DNA of 61,829 bases from an uncultured Pseudomonadota bacterium (GCA_903844665.1 CAIMUS010000310.1:1-61829); one strand, 5' to 3'; counted from the first letter of the stretch, positions 34,308 to 42,569 are shown. The notes: generated by a model from the sequence alone, not told the origin. Made by a program: numbers and translations.

Positions 34308-36524
34308 TTACCTCTTACCTCTAACCACGAGTCTCTTGTAAACCCTAACCCTACCCATATCTGTGGATTCTTGCCTGTAGGGAAACCATCCTATCCGTTT
34401 CAGAATAACTCCTATCCGGGTTGTTGCTTGCCGCGTCCATCGCTCGATAGGAATTTCCAGAAGTTCCAGCACCTCGCGCATCCGCAGTTCCTCTCGATCT
34501 GGCAGCATGCAGTATTCAGAGATAATGCCTATCCATGGGTCTTGTGCAGTTCGTTCTTCTCGTAGTTCTACTGCCGACTGTGTAGCGGCATGAGGTGGTA
34601 TCCACCACGTGTCTGGATGCTCTTTGAGATAGATTTTAGCTTCGGCAAATAGCATGTCCCTTGCAGCGATGAATGCATCGTGGTTGTATTCAGTTACTAC
34701 AACCGGAAAGAAGCGTGTATTTTCATCCTCTTCCCGGAACTGTGCAGCCGCTTCATTCGGGTTAGTGGTGCCTACGAAAACAGTAGTACGTGGAAAGTCA
34801 AGGGGGACATGGCCATAGGGAAGTCTGCGGCGGTCATTGGTGGTAGTGATGAATGCTTTGATCCGGCTGGCAGCTGCCTTACTAAGCGCGTCCATTTCCA
34901 TCATTTCGGCAAGCCACACGCCGCTGATGACTTCAGCTATCGCTTGGCGGTTTTCCACATTGGTCGATACCTCCCTGCTCCAGGGGTGTCCAAGGTCGCG
35001 GACAAATCGACTCTTCCCTATTCCTTCTTTTCCTTCTAAGATCGGTACAAATCGAATAATGCATCCCGGTTCGTATGCACGGGCAATCATGCTGCACAAT
35101 AGCGCTCGTCCCACGAATGCCGTATAAGGCGATTGCTCAGCGCCTAGAAAATCCGCAAACATTGAATCCAATCGGTTAATACCATCACATTCTGGCAACT
35201 CTTCCAACATTTCTATGATTGGATGGTAACTATGATCTGAACCAACGGCGTTTATCGCTTCAAAAATATGCCCTAAATTACGGACGCCAACCTTTACCGT
35301 AGTGGCCAACCATACCGAAACATCTGCAATGGACTTCTCTGTTATTGGATGCTCGTCTATCTCTGTGATGCAGGAAAGTTTATTTAGATTTATCCTTCCA
35401 TTCCAATCGGAATGATTCGATAGAATTCGTATTAAGTTGGCCGGGCAATCTCTAATTTCCCCATCCTTATTTCTCAACAATAGCGCTTCCCAATCTTCAG
35501 AAACGTGAATCCAGCCAGACTCTCTCGCTGTCTTAAAAAGTGTTCCTAACGTGATTGGGTTGGCGTGATCTACGCCTTTCTGTTCCCTGAGACTTTGCCA
35601 TACCCTATACTGGTCATTTTCATCATATTTATCAGATGTTTGACTCCATTCATCCCATATCGAAAATGCCTGTGATTGCCCAGTACTGGCTAAGGACATT
35701 CCTATCTTTAGCCACAAGTCCCTATCGTCAGCAGATAGGAAACCAAGAGCGCTTCGCGCCTTCTCAACTTCCAGAGGAATCTTGGGTAATGATCTGCCTG
35801 ATGATTTAGAACTAGCTTTTTTTACCTCTTTCTGTTCTCTTTCAGCCTGCGCTCGTTTCCCCTCCCATTCCTCAACGCCGAATTTAGAAAGCATTTCCGC
35901 AACGCTGTAACCCCCACCATCCCACGGTTCCGAATACTCCAGGGTAGATAGGGTTGGCTCACCTTTTTGATGATAAAACCCGGGAACCCGCAAGACATGA
36001 ACGGCATCAATAGCGCGCTTGTCGCCGTCATACATCATCGCCAAGGCATGGTTTAATCTCCAATGGGATGTGCTATCCAAGTCTTTCACGCGCCACCAGA
36101 ATTGGAATTTACCCGGGCTGGTCTGTACCTTTATGTGGGGGATTAATGGCCAGTCTTCATCTTCTGGTGGTGACTTGTCTGGGTTATCCCAGTCCATCCA
36201 TACCGCTCTAAAACCGACTAGGTTTTCAATCTTTCTCCCGGAAACACAACGATTGCCGGCAATATAAATTCCAGCACCATTGAGGTTTAGCGTGATTAGT
36301 TTTTTTTGTGTGTCGGTCCAGGTAGCGCAGATTACTTTAGCTAATACGTCCCTGCCGCTGCCGACACCAGCCCTTTTCGACTCCTCCGATAGTGTTTTCT
36401 TCCTTAACTTATTATCGTCAAATGTTTGCCAAACAAAAACACTGGTTTTCCAGCCTGGTCCTTCCAGAGACTCAAGGAATTGTTCTGTTTGGGATGTGTC
36501 GATAGATAGCGGTTTGGGAGTCAT
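34308..36524 (-). CDS. Primase/helicase, VirE-type
   Basis: A 738-residue protein. Residues 1-230 look like a primase-polymerase part (VGFRAVWMDWDNPDKSP, KFQFWWRVKD). A PriCT-like helical domain follows (ARSALGFLSADDRDLWLKIG). The C-terminal VirE-like SF3-type ATPase has a P-loop GKEGIGKSRFVRDLG near residue 500 and Walker B-like VWLAEMMEMDAL. It would prime and unwind at the phage origin, which probably lies just downstream at 33.96-34.3 kb. Confidence 0.8.
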   Translation of the reverse strand: MTPKPLSIDTSQTEQFLESLEGPGWKTSVFVWQTFDDNKLRKKTLSEESKRAGVGSGRDVLAKVICATWTDTQKKLITLNLNGAGIYIAGNRCVSGRKIENLVGFRAVWMDWDNPDKSPPEDEDWPLIPHIKVQTSPGKFQFWWRVKDLDSTSHWRLNHALAMMYDGDKRAIDAVHVLRVPGFYHQKGEPTLSTLEYSEPWDGGGYSVAEMLSKFGVEEWEGKRAQAEREQKEVKKASSKSSGRSLPKIPLEVEKARSALGFLSADDRDLWLKIGMSLASTGQSQAFSIWDEWSQTSDKYDENDQYRVWQSLREQKGVDHANPITLGTLFKTARESGWIHVSEDWEALLLRNKDGEIRDCPANLIRILSNHSDWNGRINLNKLSCITEIDEHPITEKSIADVSVWLATTVKVGVRNLGHIFEAINAVGSDHSYHPIIEMLEELPECDGINRLDSMFADFLGAEQSPYTAFVGRALLCSMIARAYEPGCIIRFVPILEGKEGIGKSRFVRDLGHPWSREVSTNVENRQAIAEVISGVWLAEMMEMDALSKAAASRIKAFITTTNDRRRLPYGHVPLDFPRTTVFVGTTNPNEAAAQFREEDENTRFFPVVVTEYNHDAFIAARDMLFAEAKIYLKEHPDTWWIPPHAATQSAVELREERTAQDPWIGIISEYCMLPDREELRMREVLELLEIPIERWTRQATTRIGVILKRIGWFPYRQESTDMGRVRVYKRLVVRGKR

Positions 36525-36526
36525 TA

Positions 36527-36706
36527 TTATGATTCCAGTCTTTCTTTTAGAATAAGGAGTGAATCATATAGTTGGCTAAGCTTTTCCTTCGATTTATCTG
36601 ACATAGCTGGATCGGCGGTAATGATGGCAGGTATTTCCGACATAATTCTATCCAGCTTGCGTATCAGAGTTTCGGGTAGAATCTTATCTTTTTCGATGGG
36701 GGTCAT
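36527..36706 (-). CDS. Small helical protein
   Basis: 59 residues (MTPIEKDKILPETLIRKLDR, then ADPAMSDKSKEKLSQLYDSL). It starts by TAATG overlap with the upstream excisionase-like gene and ends 2 bases before the primase start. All helical; family not recognised. Confidence 0.6.
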   Translation of the reverse strand: MTPIEKDKILPETLIRKLDRIMSEIPAIITADPAMSDKSKEKLSQLYDSLLILKERLES

Positions 36707-36891
36707 TATTTCTTCTCCTGGCTTGTTTTTTGCCGTCCCGACTCGATAAAGGCGTCAATATCATCATCGGTAAACGTCCATGGACGGCCATTTTTTGAAC
36801 CCGTTAAGCGTCCCTCTCGGGCCATGCGGCGGATAACCTCCGGGTTCCTTCTGAGTATGGTTGCAACTTCAGATACAATGTAAAGCTTCAT
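36706..36891 (-). CDS. Excisionase/AlpA-like HTH protein
   Basis: A 61-residue MerR-type winged helix (MKLYIVSEVATILRRNPEVI, RLTGSKNGRPWTFTDDDIDA). Such short proteins act as excisionases or as DNA-binding regulators. No integrase is seen in the window, so a regulatory role on the replication operon that it heads is more likely. Promoter just upstream. Confidence 0.75.
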   Translation of the reverse strand: MKLYIVSEVATILRRNPEVIRRMAREGRLTGSKNGRPWTFTDDDIDAFIESGRQKTSQEKK

Positions 36892-36918
36892 GGTATTCTC
36901 CTATAAGTTGAGTTAAGT

Positions 36919-36947
36919 AGTATATCAAACAGGATGGATATGGTCAA
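36919..36947 (-). promoter_or_regulatory. Promoter of the replication operon
   Basis: Minus strand: TTGACC (36942-36947), exactly 17 bases, TATACT (36919-36924). It overlaps the stop of the helicase gene and drives the HTH, 59-aa and primase genes. The 17-bp operator is not present here. Confidence 0.6.
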
Positions 36948-38530
36948 GCCGTTTCCTCAGACTCCAGCAACTCAGCCTGAACCGGCGCAAAGTGCTCCAA
37001 TATGATCTTGGGAAACTGGCGCTCGCCTACTGTTTCCTGAACTATCGAAATACTCTCCGGGGTGGGCGCTGACGCCTCAGCCAGATCGATAGCGGCGTCC
37101 GCATCAGTGGGCGCTTTCAAGCCACGCCGGAAGAACCACTGCTCAGCGTGATAGCGTGGGCGACCCTCATACTCTACACATATCCACTGCCGGACTTTGA
37201 TGCCGTGCTCGCAAAAATAGGTAGCGAGCAGGTTCATCTTGCCGGGCCGCTGTTTTGCGGGCGTGAGTGAGTACGCCACCCGGTGTACCTGGACCTCTTG
37301 CATTTCCAGCGGCAAGCCCGTCATGGGATCGAGGATAGACGCCACCCGGCCATGATTCAGTTGCCTTTGCTGGCGCTCCCGCGCCTCTTCAGTCCGTTCT
37401 TTCTCCTCCTTCTTTTCCTTCGCCGTTGGCAGCCGCTTATAGCTTTCGATCAGCCCGTCCAGGGCGCCGTGGCGGTCGATGTTACCAGCGAAGTCCAGGA
37501 TCAGGCACCCAGCGCGGGCCTTAGACTCGTGAATCCGCATTCCTCTGCCGAGCATCTGCACGTGCAGACTTTTCGAGCATGTCGGGCGCATCACGGCGAT
37601 GCAGTCACATATCGGCGCGTCAAATCCCGTGGTGAGCACTCCGATATTTATCAGCCACCTTATCTCGCCGGCTTTGAACCGGGCCAGCAACTCAGCGCGT
37701 TCGTCGGCAGGAGTCTGGCCAGTCAGCAAGTAGGCATCCTCTCCTATCTCTCGCAGTGTGCTGTTAATGAGTTCGCCATGCGCCACGTCCACGGCGAACA
37801 GCAGCACGTGATGACGGGCGCGAGCACGATAGAGCAGCTCTGTGATAGCCTTCTCAACCAAGTCGGCGTCACAAGCAATTTGGGAAAGCTCAGTCGTGAC
37901 AAAATCCCCCTGCCGTACTTTTATACCATCCGTTTCAATGCGCTCCTGCATTCCGACGCTTACGAGCGGAGAAAGATAACCCTCCTGCACTAACTCGCTG
38001 GCAGTAATCTGGATAGCGAGTGTGTCGAACCATGCATTCTCACCCTCATAAATGCTGCCGCCGTCCAATCGATACGGGGTAGCGGTCAGCCCGCACCTAC
38101 CTGCCAGCGGTAACTGGCTTAGGCAAGTGGTGTAAAGCACTGCATCACTGCCGATAAACGGCGTAGCGTGCACTTCATCGATTAGCACTGTCTGGAATTG
38201 CCCGGCGATTTGCAATTCGCTCAGCCGTTTGTAAATACTCGCCACGCCCCCGAATATCACCTGCTCCCGCGTATCACGGCGGCCCATGCCGGCAGAGTAA
38301 ATACCAGCGGATACGGTCGGGTCCCACCGATAAAGCGCGTCCATATCCTGCTGTAGCAGTTCTTTGCGGTGGCTTATTACCAGTGTCCGCCCTGGACGCT
38401 GAGAAACAACCATTGCCGCAATTAGCGATTTTCCCGATCCGGTTGGAAGGCATCCAATAGGTTTTTTACCAGCCTCAAGCGCTTCCAAAATCGCATTAGC
38501 GGCTTGGGTTTGATAGGGACGTGGAATCAT
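36944..38530 (-). CDS. DEAD/DEAH-type superfamily 2 helicase
   Basis: A 528-residue protein. Motif I PTGSGKS (29-35), motif II DEVH (118-121), SAT-like LTATPYR, and motif VI QMLGRGMR are all present. The N-terminal RPYQTQAANAIL is the usual Q-like start. Phage helicases of this kind (UvsW- or RadD-like) unwind branched DNA and help replication and repair. The C-terminal 130 residues (RVAYSLTPAKQRPG onward) are as in RadD-like family members. Confidence 0.85.
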   Translation of the reverse strand: MIPRPYQTQAANAILEALEAGKKPIGCLPTGSGKSLIAAMVVSQRPGRTLVISHRKELLQQDMDALYRWDPTVSAGIYSAGMGRRDTREQVIFGGVASIYKRLSELQIAGQFQTVLIDEVHATPFIGSDAVLYTTCLSQLPLAGRCGLTATPYRLDGGSIYEGENAWFDTLAIQITASELVQEGYLSPLVSVGMQERIETDGIKVRQGDFVTTELSQIACDADLVEKAITELLYRARARHHVLLFAVDVAHGELINSTLREIGEDAYLLTGQTPADERAELLARFKAGEIRWLINIGVLTTGFDAPICDCIAVMRPTCSKSLHVQMLGRGMRIHESKARAGCLILDFAGNIDRHGALDGLIESYKRLPTAKEKKEEKERTEEARERQQRQLNHGRVASILDPMTGLPLEMQEVQVHRVAYSLTPAKQRPGKMNLLATYFCEHGIKVRQWICVEYEGRPRYHAEQWFFRRGLKAPTDADAAIDLAEASAPTPESISIVQETVGERQFPKIILEHFAPVQAELLESEETA

Positions 38531-38805
38531 AATTCTTCTTTCTTCAGCATGATAACCTTTATTTCCATTTTTTCTAACTTTTCAATCTGTCCCATTAGCA
38601 ATCGTCTTTTCCTTATTTTCTCTAAAACAGCAAATTCCTTTGCTACTGTTAAATCCTCAGTCCATTGCCCTTTGTGCAGATATTTCTTATTATTGTATCC
38701 TCCTAACATTTTCACAATAACGTCGCCAGTATCCTCATCCGCCAGCACTTCCCTTTCAATGATACCCTGCGTTAAAACCTTGGTTATATCAAAAACAGTT
38801 TTCAT
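38527..38805 (-). CDS. Hypothetical protein, 92 aa
   Basis: Starts MKTVFDITKVLTQGIIEREV at 38805, preferred because AGAGGT lies at the right distance. The C-terminal half is basic and helical. It overlaps the helicase start by 4 bases. Family unknown. Confidence 0.5.
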   Translation of the reverse strand: MKTVFDITKVLTQGIIEREVLADEDTGDVIVKMLGGYNNKKYLHKGQWTEDLTVAKEFAVLEKIRKRRLLMGQIEKLEKMEIKVIMLKKEEL

Positions 38806-38809
38806 GGTG

Positions 38810-39013
38810 TTACCTCTGATTGCGAAGGTTATCGTCAAGAATCCACGCAAATTGATTGATACATTCACGTATAGATTCTAAAGTTTCAATACTAACCGGA
38901 ATTGAAACTATGTTATTTTCCCTAACAACTTCTAATCTAATTCCATATTTTCCTTGTTTTATCTCAACAAATTCCCTTTCATTGATCTCAGAAGTTGCGG
39001 AAATTTCAATCAT
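38810..39013 (-). CDS. Hypothetical protein, 67 aa
   Basis: Starts MIEISATSEINEREFVEIKQ with GAGAGA upstream and overlaps the preceding stop. The C terminus is ECINQFAWILDDN. Alternating short beta strands and a helix. Family unknown. Confidence 0.5.
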   Translation of the reverse strand: MIEISATSEINEREFVEIKQGKYGIRLEVVRENNIVSIPVSIETLESIRECINQFAWILDDNLRNQR

Positions 39014-39215
39014 AAATCTCTCGCTTTGCATTCATTTCTTTGATGCGCTTTTCGTAAAAAGCGATTAGCCTAAGCTGGCTTTCCAATTCAGCGACAACGT
39101 GAATCAATTGAGTTGCGCATCGTCGGTTGTACTCGGCTATCGCGCCTGAATCCTTCACGTCTATTCTGTACCTGTGATTTAGAAGAGTTTTGGCATTTTC
39201 CAACGTTGTATTCAT
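39006..39215 (-). CDS. Small helical protein, intact paralogue of 40051-40155
   Basis: 69 residues. MNTTLENAKTLLNHRYRID is matched by MNETLNAAKKLLNERHRID in the short gene at 40155, on the other side of the HNH gene. The rest (RRCATQLIHVVAELESQLRL) is helical. Function unknown. Confidence 0.55.
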   Translation of the reverse strand: MNTTLENAKTLLNHRYRIDVKDSGAIAEYNRRCATQLIHVVAELESQLRLIAFYEKRIKEMNAKREIYD

Positions 39216-39246
39216 GAAGATAACTCCAAGGATTAGGAACGGACCT

Positions 39247-39975
39247 TTATATAAGAAGTCCGTTTAGTTTTGCAAAAGTGATCGGATCAGCCGTCCCTTT
39301 TTTTAAATTGCATGACGGGCATAGTAATTGTATGTTTTTTATATCGTTTGACCCTCCTTTTGCAAGTGCGATAATATGATCTATATGGTACTTCTTTTTT
39401 ATATCACCTTTGCAATAGACGCACCGGAAACGCTGCAAAGTTAGCAAGGCGGTTATCTGGCTGGCTGTATGGGTTCCGTGCGCGTTATGATTTCTTGCTC
39501 GTCGGCAGTGTCCGTGAACTCTTTTTTTATCGCGATTTGAATCGCTCCAAGTTTTGCTTGTTGCTAATACATGCTCGCGATTCATCATGTACCAATTCTC
39601 AGCGATTGCTTTTGCCATATCAGGATTTTCCGCTCTCCATGTTTTTTTGTTTTCTTTATCCTTCTCTATATTTGCTAGACGCCATGCCTTAGCGTGTTGC
39701 TTTTGCTTCTCAGAATTTGCTACCCTCCAAGCCTTTTCGGTTGCCAATGCCTTTTCAAGGTTCTTCAGCCGCCAGGCATTCGTGGATGCTCTTTCCTTCC
39801 CAGGATTCGCTACCCGGTACGCTTTTTTTGCTATGTAATCACACTCCTTGCAATGGAAACATAACCCGTCCTTAGAATGTGCATACTTATGAAATTCAGC
39901 CCTGGATTTATCAACGTTGCACCTGGTGCATCGCTTTATATTTGTTGCAGAGTCTGCTAGACTGGAATTGCTCAT
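39247..39975 (-). CDS. HNH homing endonuclease (copy 2)
   Basis: A 242-residue protein, the longest of the three HNH paralogues. The N-terminal zinc ribbon is CTRCNVDK ... CKECD. The middle has at least five repeats of the type W-R-AN-EK (ANPGKERASTNAWRLKNLEK), a modular DNA-binding helix array. The C terminus is CVYC ... YHIDHIIALAKGG ... CPSCN. It sits between an intact gene and the truncated copy of the same gene, which suggests a duplication at insertion. Confidence 0.85.
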   Translation of the reverse strand: MSNSSLADSATNIKRCTRCNVDKSRAEFHKYAHSKDGLCFHCKECDYIAKKAYRVANPGKERASTNAWRLKNLEKALATEKAWRVANSEKQKQHAKAWRLANIEKDKENKKTWRAENPDMAKAIAENWYMMNREHVLATSKTWSDSNRDKKRVHGHCRRARNHNAHGTHTASQITALLTLQRFRCVYCKGDIKKKYHIDHIIALAKGGSNDIKNIQLLCPSCNLKKGTADPITFAKLNGLLI

Positions 39976-40007
39976 TATGCGTACCTTGTTTACGTAATTT
40001 GGGAAGT

Positions 40008-40050
40008 GGCGGTCAAGTGCTTACGACACTTGACCGCCGCGAAAATTATA
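40008..40050 (-). promoter_or_regulatory. Promoter and 5' hairpin of HNH copy 2
   Basis: Extended -10 TGA-TATAAT (40045-40050 on the minus strand) and, 6 bases further, a perfect 12-bp stem with 7-base loop (40008-40038, GGCGGTCAAGTG / CACTTGACCGCC). Same geometry as HNH copy 1, different stem. Confidence 0.6.
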
Positions 40051-40155
40051 TCATATTTCCATTGCGTAATCCCTTGAATGAAACGTACAAAAACGAGAAT
40101 CGATCCGGTGCCGTTCATTCAAAAGCTTTTTCGCAGCATTCAAAGTTTCATTCAT
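40051..40155 (-). pseudogene. Truncated copy of the 69-aa gene upstream of HNH copy 2
   Basis: 34 residues, MNETLNAAKKLLNERHRID followed by unrelated residues and a stop that overlaps the HNH promoter. AAGG before the start and a hairpin CCGGCTGG / CCAGCCGG (40173-40201) in the leader. Confidence 0.5.
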
Positions 40156-40360
40156 TTTATTACCTTAAAAAGCCGGCTGGCCCAGGGGATGAACCAGCCG
40201 GAATAACCACCAGAGGAGAATGGCAGACAATTGCCGCCGCCTGCCAGGGCGGGGAATTTCTCTTTGCTGCCGATGCAGACAGGGTCTCACTGGGACAGAG
40301 TTCAGAGACCAGATTACCCTGTTGGCGGAGTTATGGGGCACCCCCGCCTTGTCGTCCTGC

Positions 40361-40573
40361 TCATAGCAGGATGTTTTCCCGCATCACTCGCCTACTGGCG
40401 GCGGATGAGAAAATGGAACGCGGGCCGTGGCGCATTAAAGCGGTGGACGCTTGATAGGAGTGCCGGTCAACGTCCGGCACATCAGCAGCGTGTACATGTT
40501 CTATCCCTATCCCGTGCTGTATTCCGCCATCAGCGACGGATACCCACCCCGTTCTTGTGTGGCGGTATGTCAT
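40361..40573 (-). CDS. Hypothetical protein, 70 aa
   Basis: Starts MTYRHTRTGWVSVADGGIQ. Its ATG overlaps the stop of the preceding gene (TAATG) and GGAGG lies nine bases before it, the best evidence that it is real. The composition is His- and Arg-rich. Several other frames are open in 40190-40570 on both strands and I cannot exclude one of them. Between 40200 and 40360 no clear gene is seen. Confidence 0.4.
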   Translation of the reverse strand: MTYRHTRTGWVSVADGGIQHGIGIEHVHAADVPDVDRHSYQASTALMRHGPRSIFSSAASRRVMRENILL

Positions 40574-40740
40574 TAGAGGCCTCCAGTTGAAAGTAGGGAT
40601 TCGCGCAAAATTAAATTCTTGATATCCTCAATTCTTAATTCCATTTCAAGAATTGTCTCCCTCTCTCCAGATTCCATTGCTTCCTCAAAATCCACTTTTG
40701 CGTCTTCCAACTCAACTTGTAAGGTAATAAGCTTGTCCAT
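40573..40740 (-). CDS. 55-aa helical protein, paralogue 1
   Basis: MDKLITLQVELEDAKVDFEE is identical at the start to the protein at 42092-42259; the second half differs (METILEMELRIEDIKN-type). It ends SLLSTGGL against SLLETGGL. A predicted two-helix hairpin. It is preceded by the GNRA-type hairpin module at 40759-40776 and GGAGG. Function unknown. Confidence 0.65.
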   Translation of the reverse strand: MDKLITLQVELEDAKVDFEEAMESGERETILEMELRIEDIKNLILRESLLSTGGL

Positions 40741-40758
40741 ATTTTCCTCCGCGTTATT

Positions 40759-40776
40759 GCCCGGCTCTCGCCGGGC
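40759..40776 (-). repeat. Intergenic hairpin module, copy 1
   Basis: On the minus strand GCCCGGC-GAGA-GCCGGGC, a 7-bp stem with a GNRA tetraloop, then GGAGG and the start codon 18 bases on. Related copies: 41627-41644, 42065-42082, 42278-42295, 42824-42841. Confidence 0.85.
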
Positions 40777-40837
40777 GGTGTGTGGTTGTGAGTGTTCCAG
40801 TCAGGGCGCTCCGCCTGCCCTGACTGGAGCTGCTGTG

Positions 40838-41611
40838 CTATTCCTGAACTCGGGCACAGCGGAAACCGAGGCTGTCGAAGCGGTAGCCGGGGTCGCGGCC
40901 GTAGCGGTACGCCGCGCGCACGCGACGCGCGCTGACGCGCCAGGACCCGCCGCGAATGACGCGGAGCGCGCCGGCGTCACTGTCAATCCAGGCTGAGCCG
41001 TCACTTGGAGCGTCACGGTAGTTTTCGTGCCAGTGATCCTGGGTCCATTCCCAAACATTGCCATGCATGTCGTATAAACCCCACAGATTCGTCGGCAGGC
41101 TCGCCACTGGGCTCGTATAGGCATAGTTGCCGTCGTAATTTACCTGTTCGGGGGTAATATTGGCGCCGAAGCTGAAGGGAGTGGTAGTACCGGTGCGGCA
41201 GGCGTATTCCCACTGGGCTTCGGTTGGTAGGTCTAGGCGTAGTCCTGGAAGGAGACTGTTCAGCCGCATTATAAATTCTTTGCAGTCCCACCAACTGACC
41301 TGCTCCACCGGGCGGTCGGCTCCTTGGAACTGGCTCGGGTTATTTCCCATCACGGCCTGCCACAGCGCCTGAGTGCAGGGCGTATCGAACAGCCAGAAGC
41401 CCTGGGTCAGGGTCACCAAGTGTTGGGGACCCTCCTCGTCGTAGCGTCCCAGTTCATTTTCCGGCGATCCCATCAGGAAAGTTCCGGGTTGAATCCAGCG
41501 CATGCGCTGCGTGATTTTATTGCCTTGTTCATCCTCAATGCTGAAGGATGCCCATTTTCCATATCCATCCATGCCGCACGTTTTCGCCCATTCGGGTTTT
41601 TCTAACATCAT
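40838..41611 (-). CDS. FGE-sulfatase-fold protein with DGR-type variable C terminus
   Basis: A 257-residue protein. FLMGSPENELGRYDEEGPQH, PVEQVSWWDCKEFIMRLN, RLDLPTEAQWEYACRTG, GLYDMHGNVWEWTQD and VIRGGSWR are the series of FGE-sulfatase (C-type lectin fold) motifs. The end, RRVRAAYRYGRDPGYRFD then SLGFRCARV, is the place where diversity-generating retroelements mutate their targets. Nine codons there are NNC forms (TAC, GGC, GAC, TTC, AGC) that each differ from AAC only at A positions. No reverse transcriptase is in the window. It is probably a displayed ligand-binding protein, not an enzyme. Confidence 0.85.
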   Translation of the reverse strand: MMLEKPEWAKTCGMDGYGKWASFSIEDEQGNKITQRMRWIQPGTFLMGSPENELGRYDEEGPQHLVTLTQGFWLFDTPCTQALWQAVMGNNPSQFQGADRPVEQVSWWDCKEFIMRLNSLLPGLRLDLPTEAQWEYACRTGTTTPFSFGANITPEQVNYDGNYAYTSPVASLPTNLWGLYDMHGNVWEWTQDHWHENYRDAPSDGSAWIDSDAGALRVIRGGSWRVSARRVRAAYRYGRDPGYRFDSLGFRCARVQE

Positions 41612-41626
41612 TCATTCCTCGGTTGT

Positions 41627-41644
41627 GCCCGGCTTTCGCCGGGC
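41627..41644 (-). repeat. Intergenic hairpin module, copy 2
   Basis: GCCCGGC-GAAA-GCCGGGC on the minus strand, before the ribosome-binding site of the FGE-fold gene. Confidence 0.85.
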
Positions 41645-41663
41645 GGTGGGGGTGTGTTTTCCA

Positions 41664-42047
41664 TCATATTACCTCCAAAAGTTTGAACCGGAGCACCCAC
41701 ATTAGGCCGGTGTCCCCATAACGCCACAAGTTGAACCGGTCTAACATCGTTTCTCCTGGCCTTATTTGAAAGGATTTCGGTATGAGTTCTGGATGCTCTG
41801 CCAGATACCCGAATCCCTCCGCTTCATAATCCTCGTCTGGCATATCCTCATTCGCCATGAGGATCGGATCAGTCTGCAACTGGATGAGCGCAATCTTCTT
41901 TCCCTTGAATCTGGGCTGCCTATCGTAGGCATCCACCAGCATCCCTGCCTTGAATTGACTGGCATAGTTGTCTGTCCAGTCTCTGCGCGTTACCGTTTTG
42001 TGCCCAGCGATTAGGGGTGCGCTGGTCCATGCGAAAGAGATTATCAT
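41664..42047 (-). CDS. ASCH-domain-like protein
   Basis: A 127-residue protein. SFAWTSAPLIAGHKTVTRRDW at the N terminus with the KTVTRR signature, then AGMLVDAYDRQPRFKGKKIA, resembles the ASCH (PUA-like) RNA-binding fold found in many phages. Some ASCH proteins bind or cut RNA; no activity can be assigned here. Preceded by hairpin copy 3. Confidence 0.65.
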   Translation of the reverse strand: MIISFAWTSAPLIAGHKTVTRRDWTDNYASQFKAGMLVDAYDRQPRFKGKKIALIQLQTDPILMANEDMPDEDYEAEGFGYLAEHPELIPKSFQIRPGETMLDRFNLWRYGDTGLMWVLRFKLLEVI

Positions 42048-42064
42048 CGTTTTCCTCAGTTGTT

Positions 42065-42082
42065 GCCCGGCTCTAGCCGGGC
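42065..42082 (-). repeat. Intergenic hairpin module, copy 3
   Basis: GCCCGGC-TAGA-GCCGGGC on the minus strand; the stem is kept, the loop differs from copies 1 and 2. Confidence 0.85.
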
Positions 42083-42091
42083 GGTGTGTGT

Positions 42092-42259
42092 TCAGAGCCC
42101 GCCAGTTTCGAGAAGCGATACCCGTAAAATTTCATTTTCAATTGCCTCGATTCGGAGGCCAATTTCAAGCCTAACTTCCAGATCGCCAGACTCCGTGGCT
42201 TCCTCAAAATCCACTTTTGCGTCTTCCAACTCAACTTGTAAGGTAATAAGCTTGTCCAT
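42092..42259 (-). CDS. 55-aa helical protein, paralogue 2
   Basis: Same first 21 residues as the protein at 40573-40740, then ATESGDLEVRLEIGLRIEAI. The DNA identity covers the first half of the gene, the ribosome-binding site and the upstream hairpin, about 100 bases, so gene and leader were copied together. Function unknown. Confidence 0.65.
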   Translation of the reverse strand: MDKLITLQVELEDAKVDFEEATESGDLEVRLEIGLRIEAIENEILRVSLLETGGL

Positions 42260-42277
42260 ATTTTCCTCCGCGTTATT

Positions 42278-42295
42278 GCCCGGCTCTCGCCGGGC
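42278..42295 (-). repeat. Intergenic hairpin module, copy 4
   Basis: Identical to copy 1 (GCCCGGC-GAGA-GCCGGGC), with identical surroundings. Confidence 0.85.
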
Positions 42296-42306
42296 GGTGT
42301 GTGGTG

Positions 42307-42567
42307 TCACAAACGTTTTGCCAGTAACCCGACCAGTTCCATCATCGGGTTCATTGGTGCAACATGTGCCTGGTCCTGGCTGCTGAATCCATTGCAGGCC
42401 TCTGGTCCCAACACGGGATCGTAATTTAACGGGAACAGATACCATCGCTGCTGCATGAAGTTCCCACTAAATTTTGGCGTTGGCTCTTCACTCCAATCGA
42501 ACTCGCATTGTATGTGCTCATCCCCTGGTATGCAGCGCTTGTAGGCGCAGCTCTCACACGGCAACAT
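42307..42567 (-). CDS. Small Cys-containing protein
   Basis: An 86-residue protein starting MLPCESCAYKRCIPGDEHIQ, a short Cys cluster of the kind that holds zinc. The remainder is Pro-, Phe- and Met-rich. It starts 2 bases after the upstream stop. Family unknown. Confidence 0.55.
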   Translation of the reverse strand: MLPCESCAYKRCIPGDEHIQCEFDWSEEPTPKFSGNFMQQRWYLFPLNYDPVLGPEACNGFSSQDQAHVAPMNPMMELVGLLAKRL

Positions 42568-42569
42568 GA

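Noticed and set aside
36706..36891. Excisionase of an integration module
   Set aside because: No integrase or attachment site was found. The HTH protein heads the replication operon, so a regulator is more likely.
40190..40570. Plus-strand lysis-type frames (for example one starting MADNCRRLPGRG with AGAGGAGA before it)
   Set aside because: All frames are open in this GC-rich stretch. The minus-strand gene at 40573 has a coupled start and a good ribosome-binding site, so the plus-strand frames are not supported.
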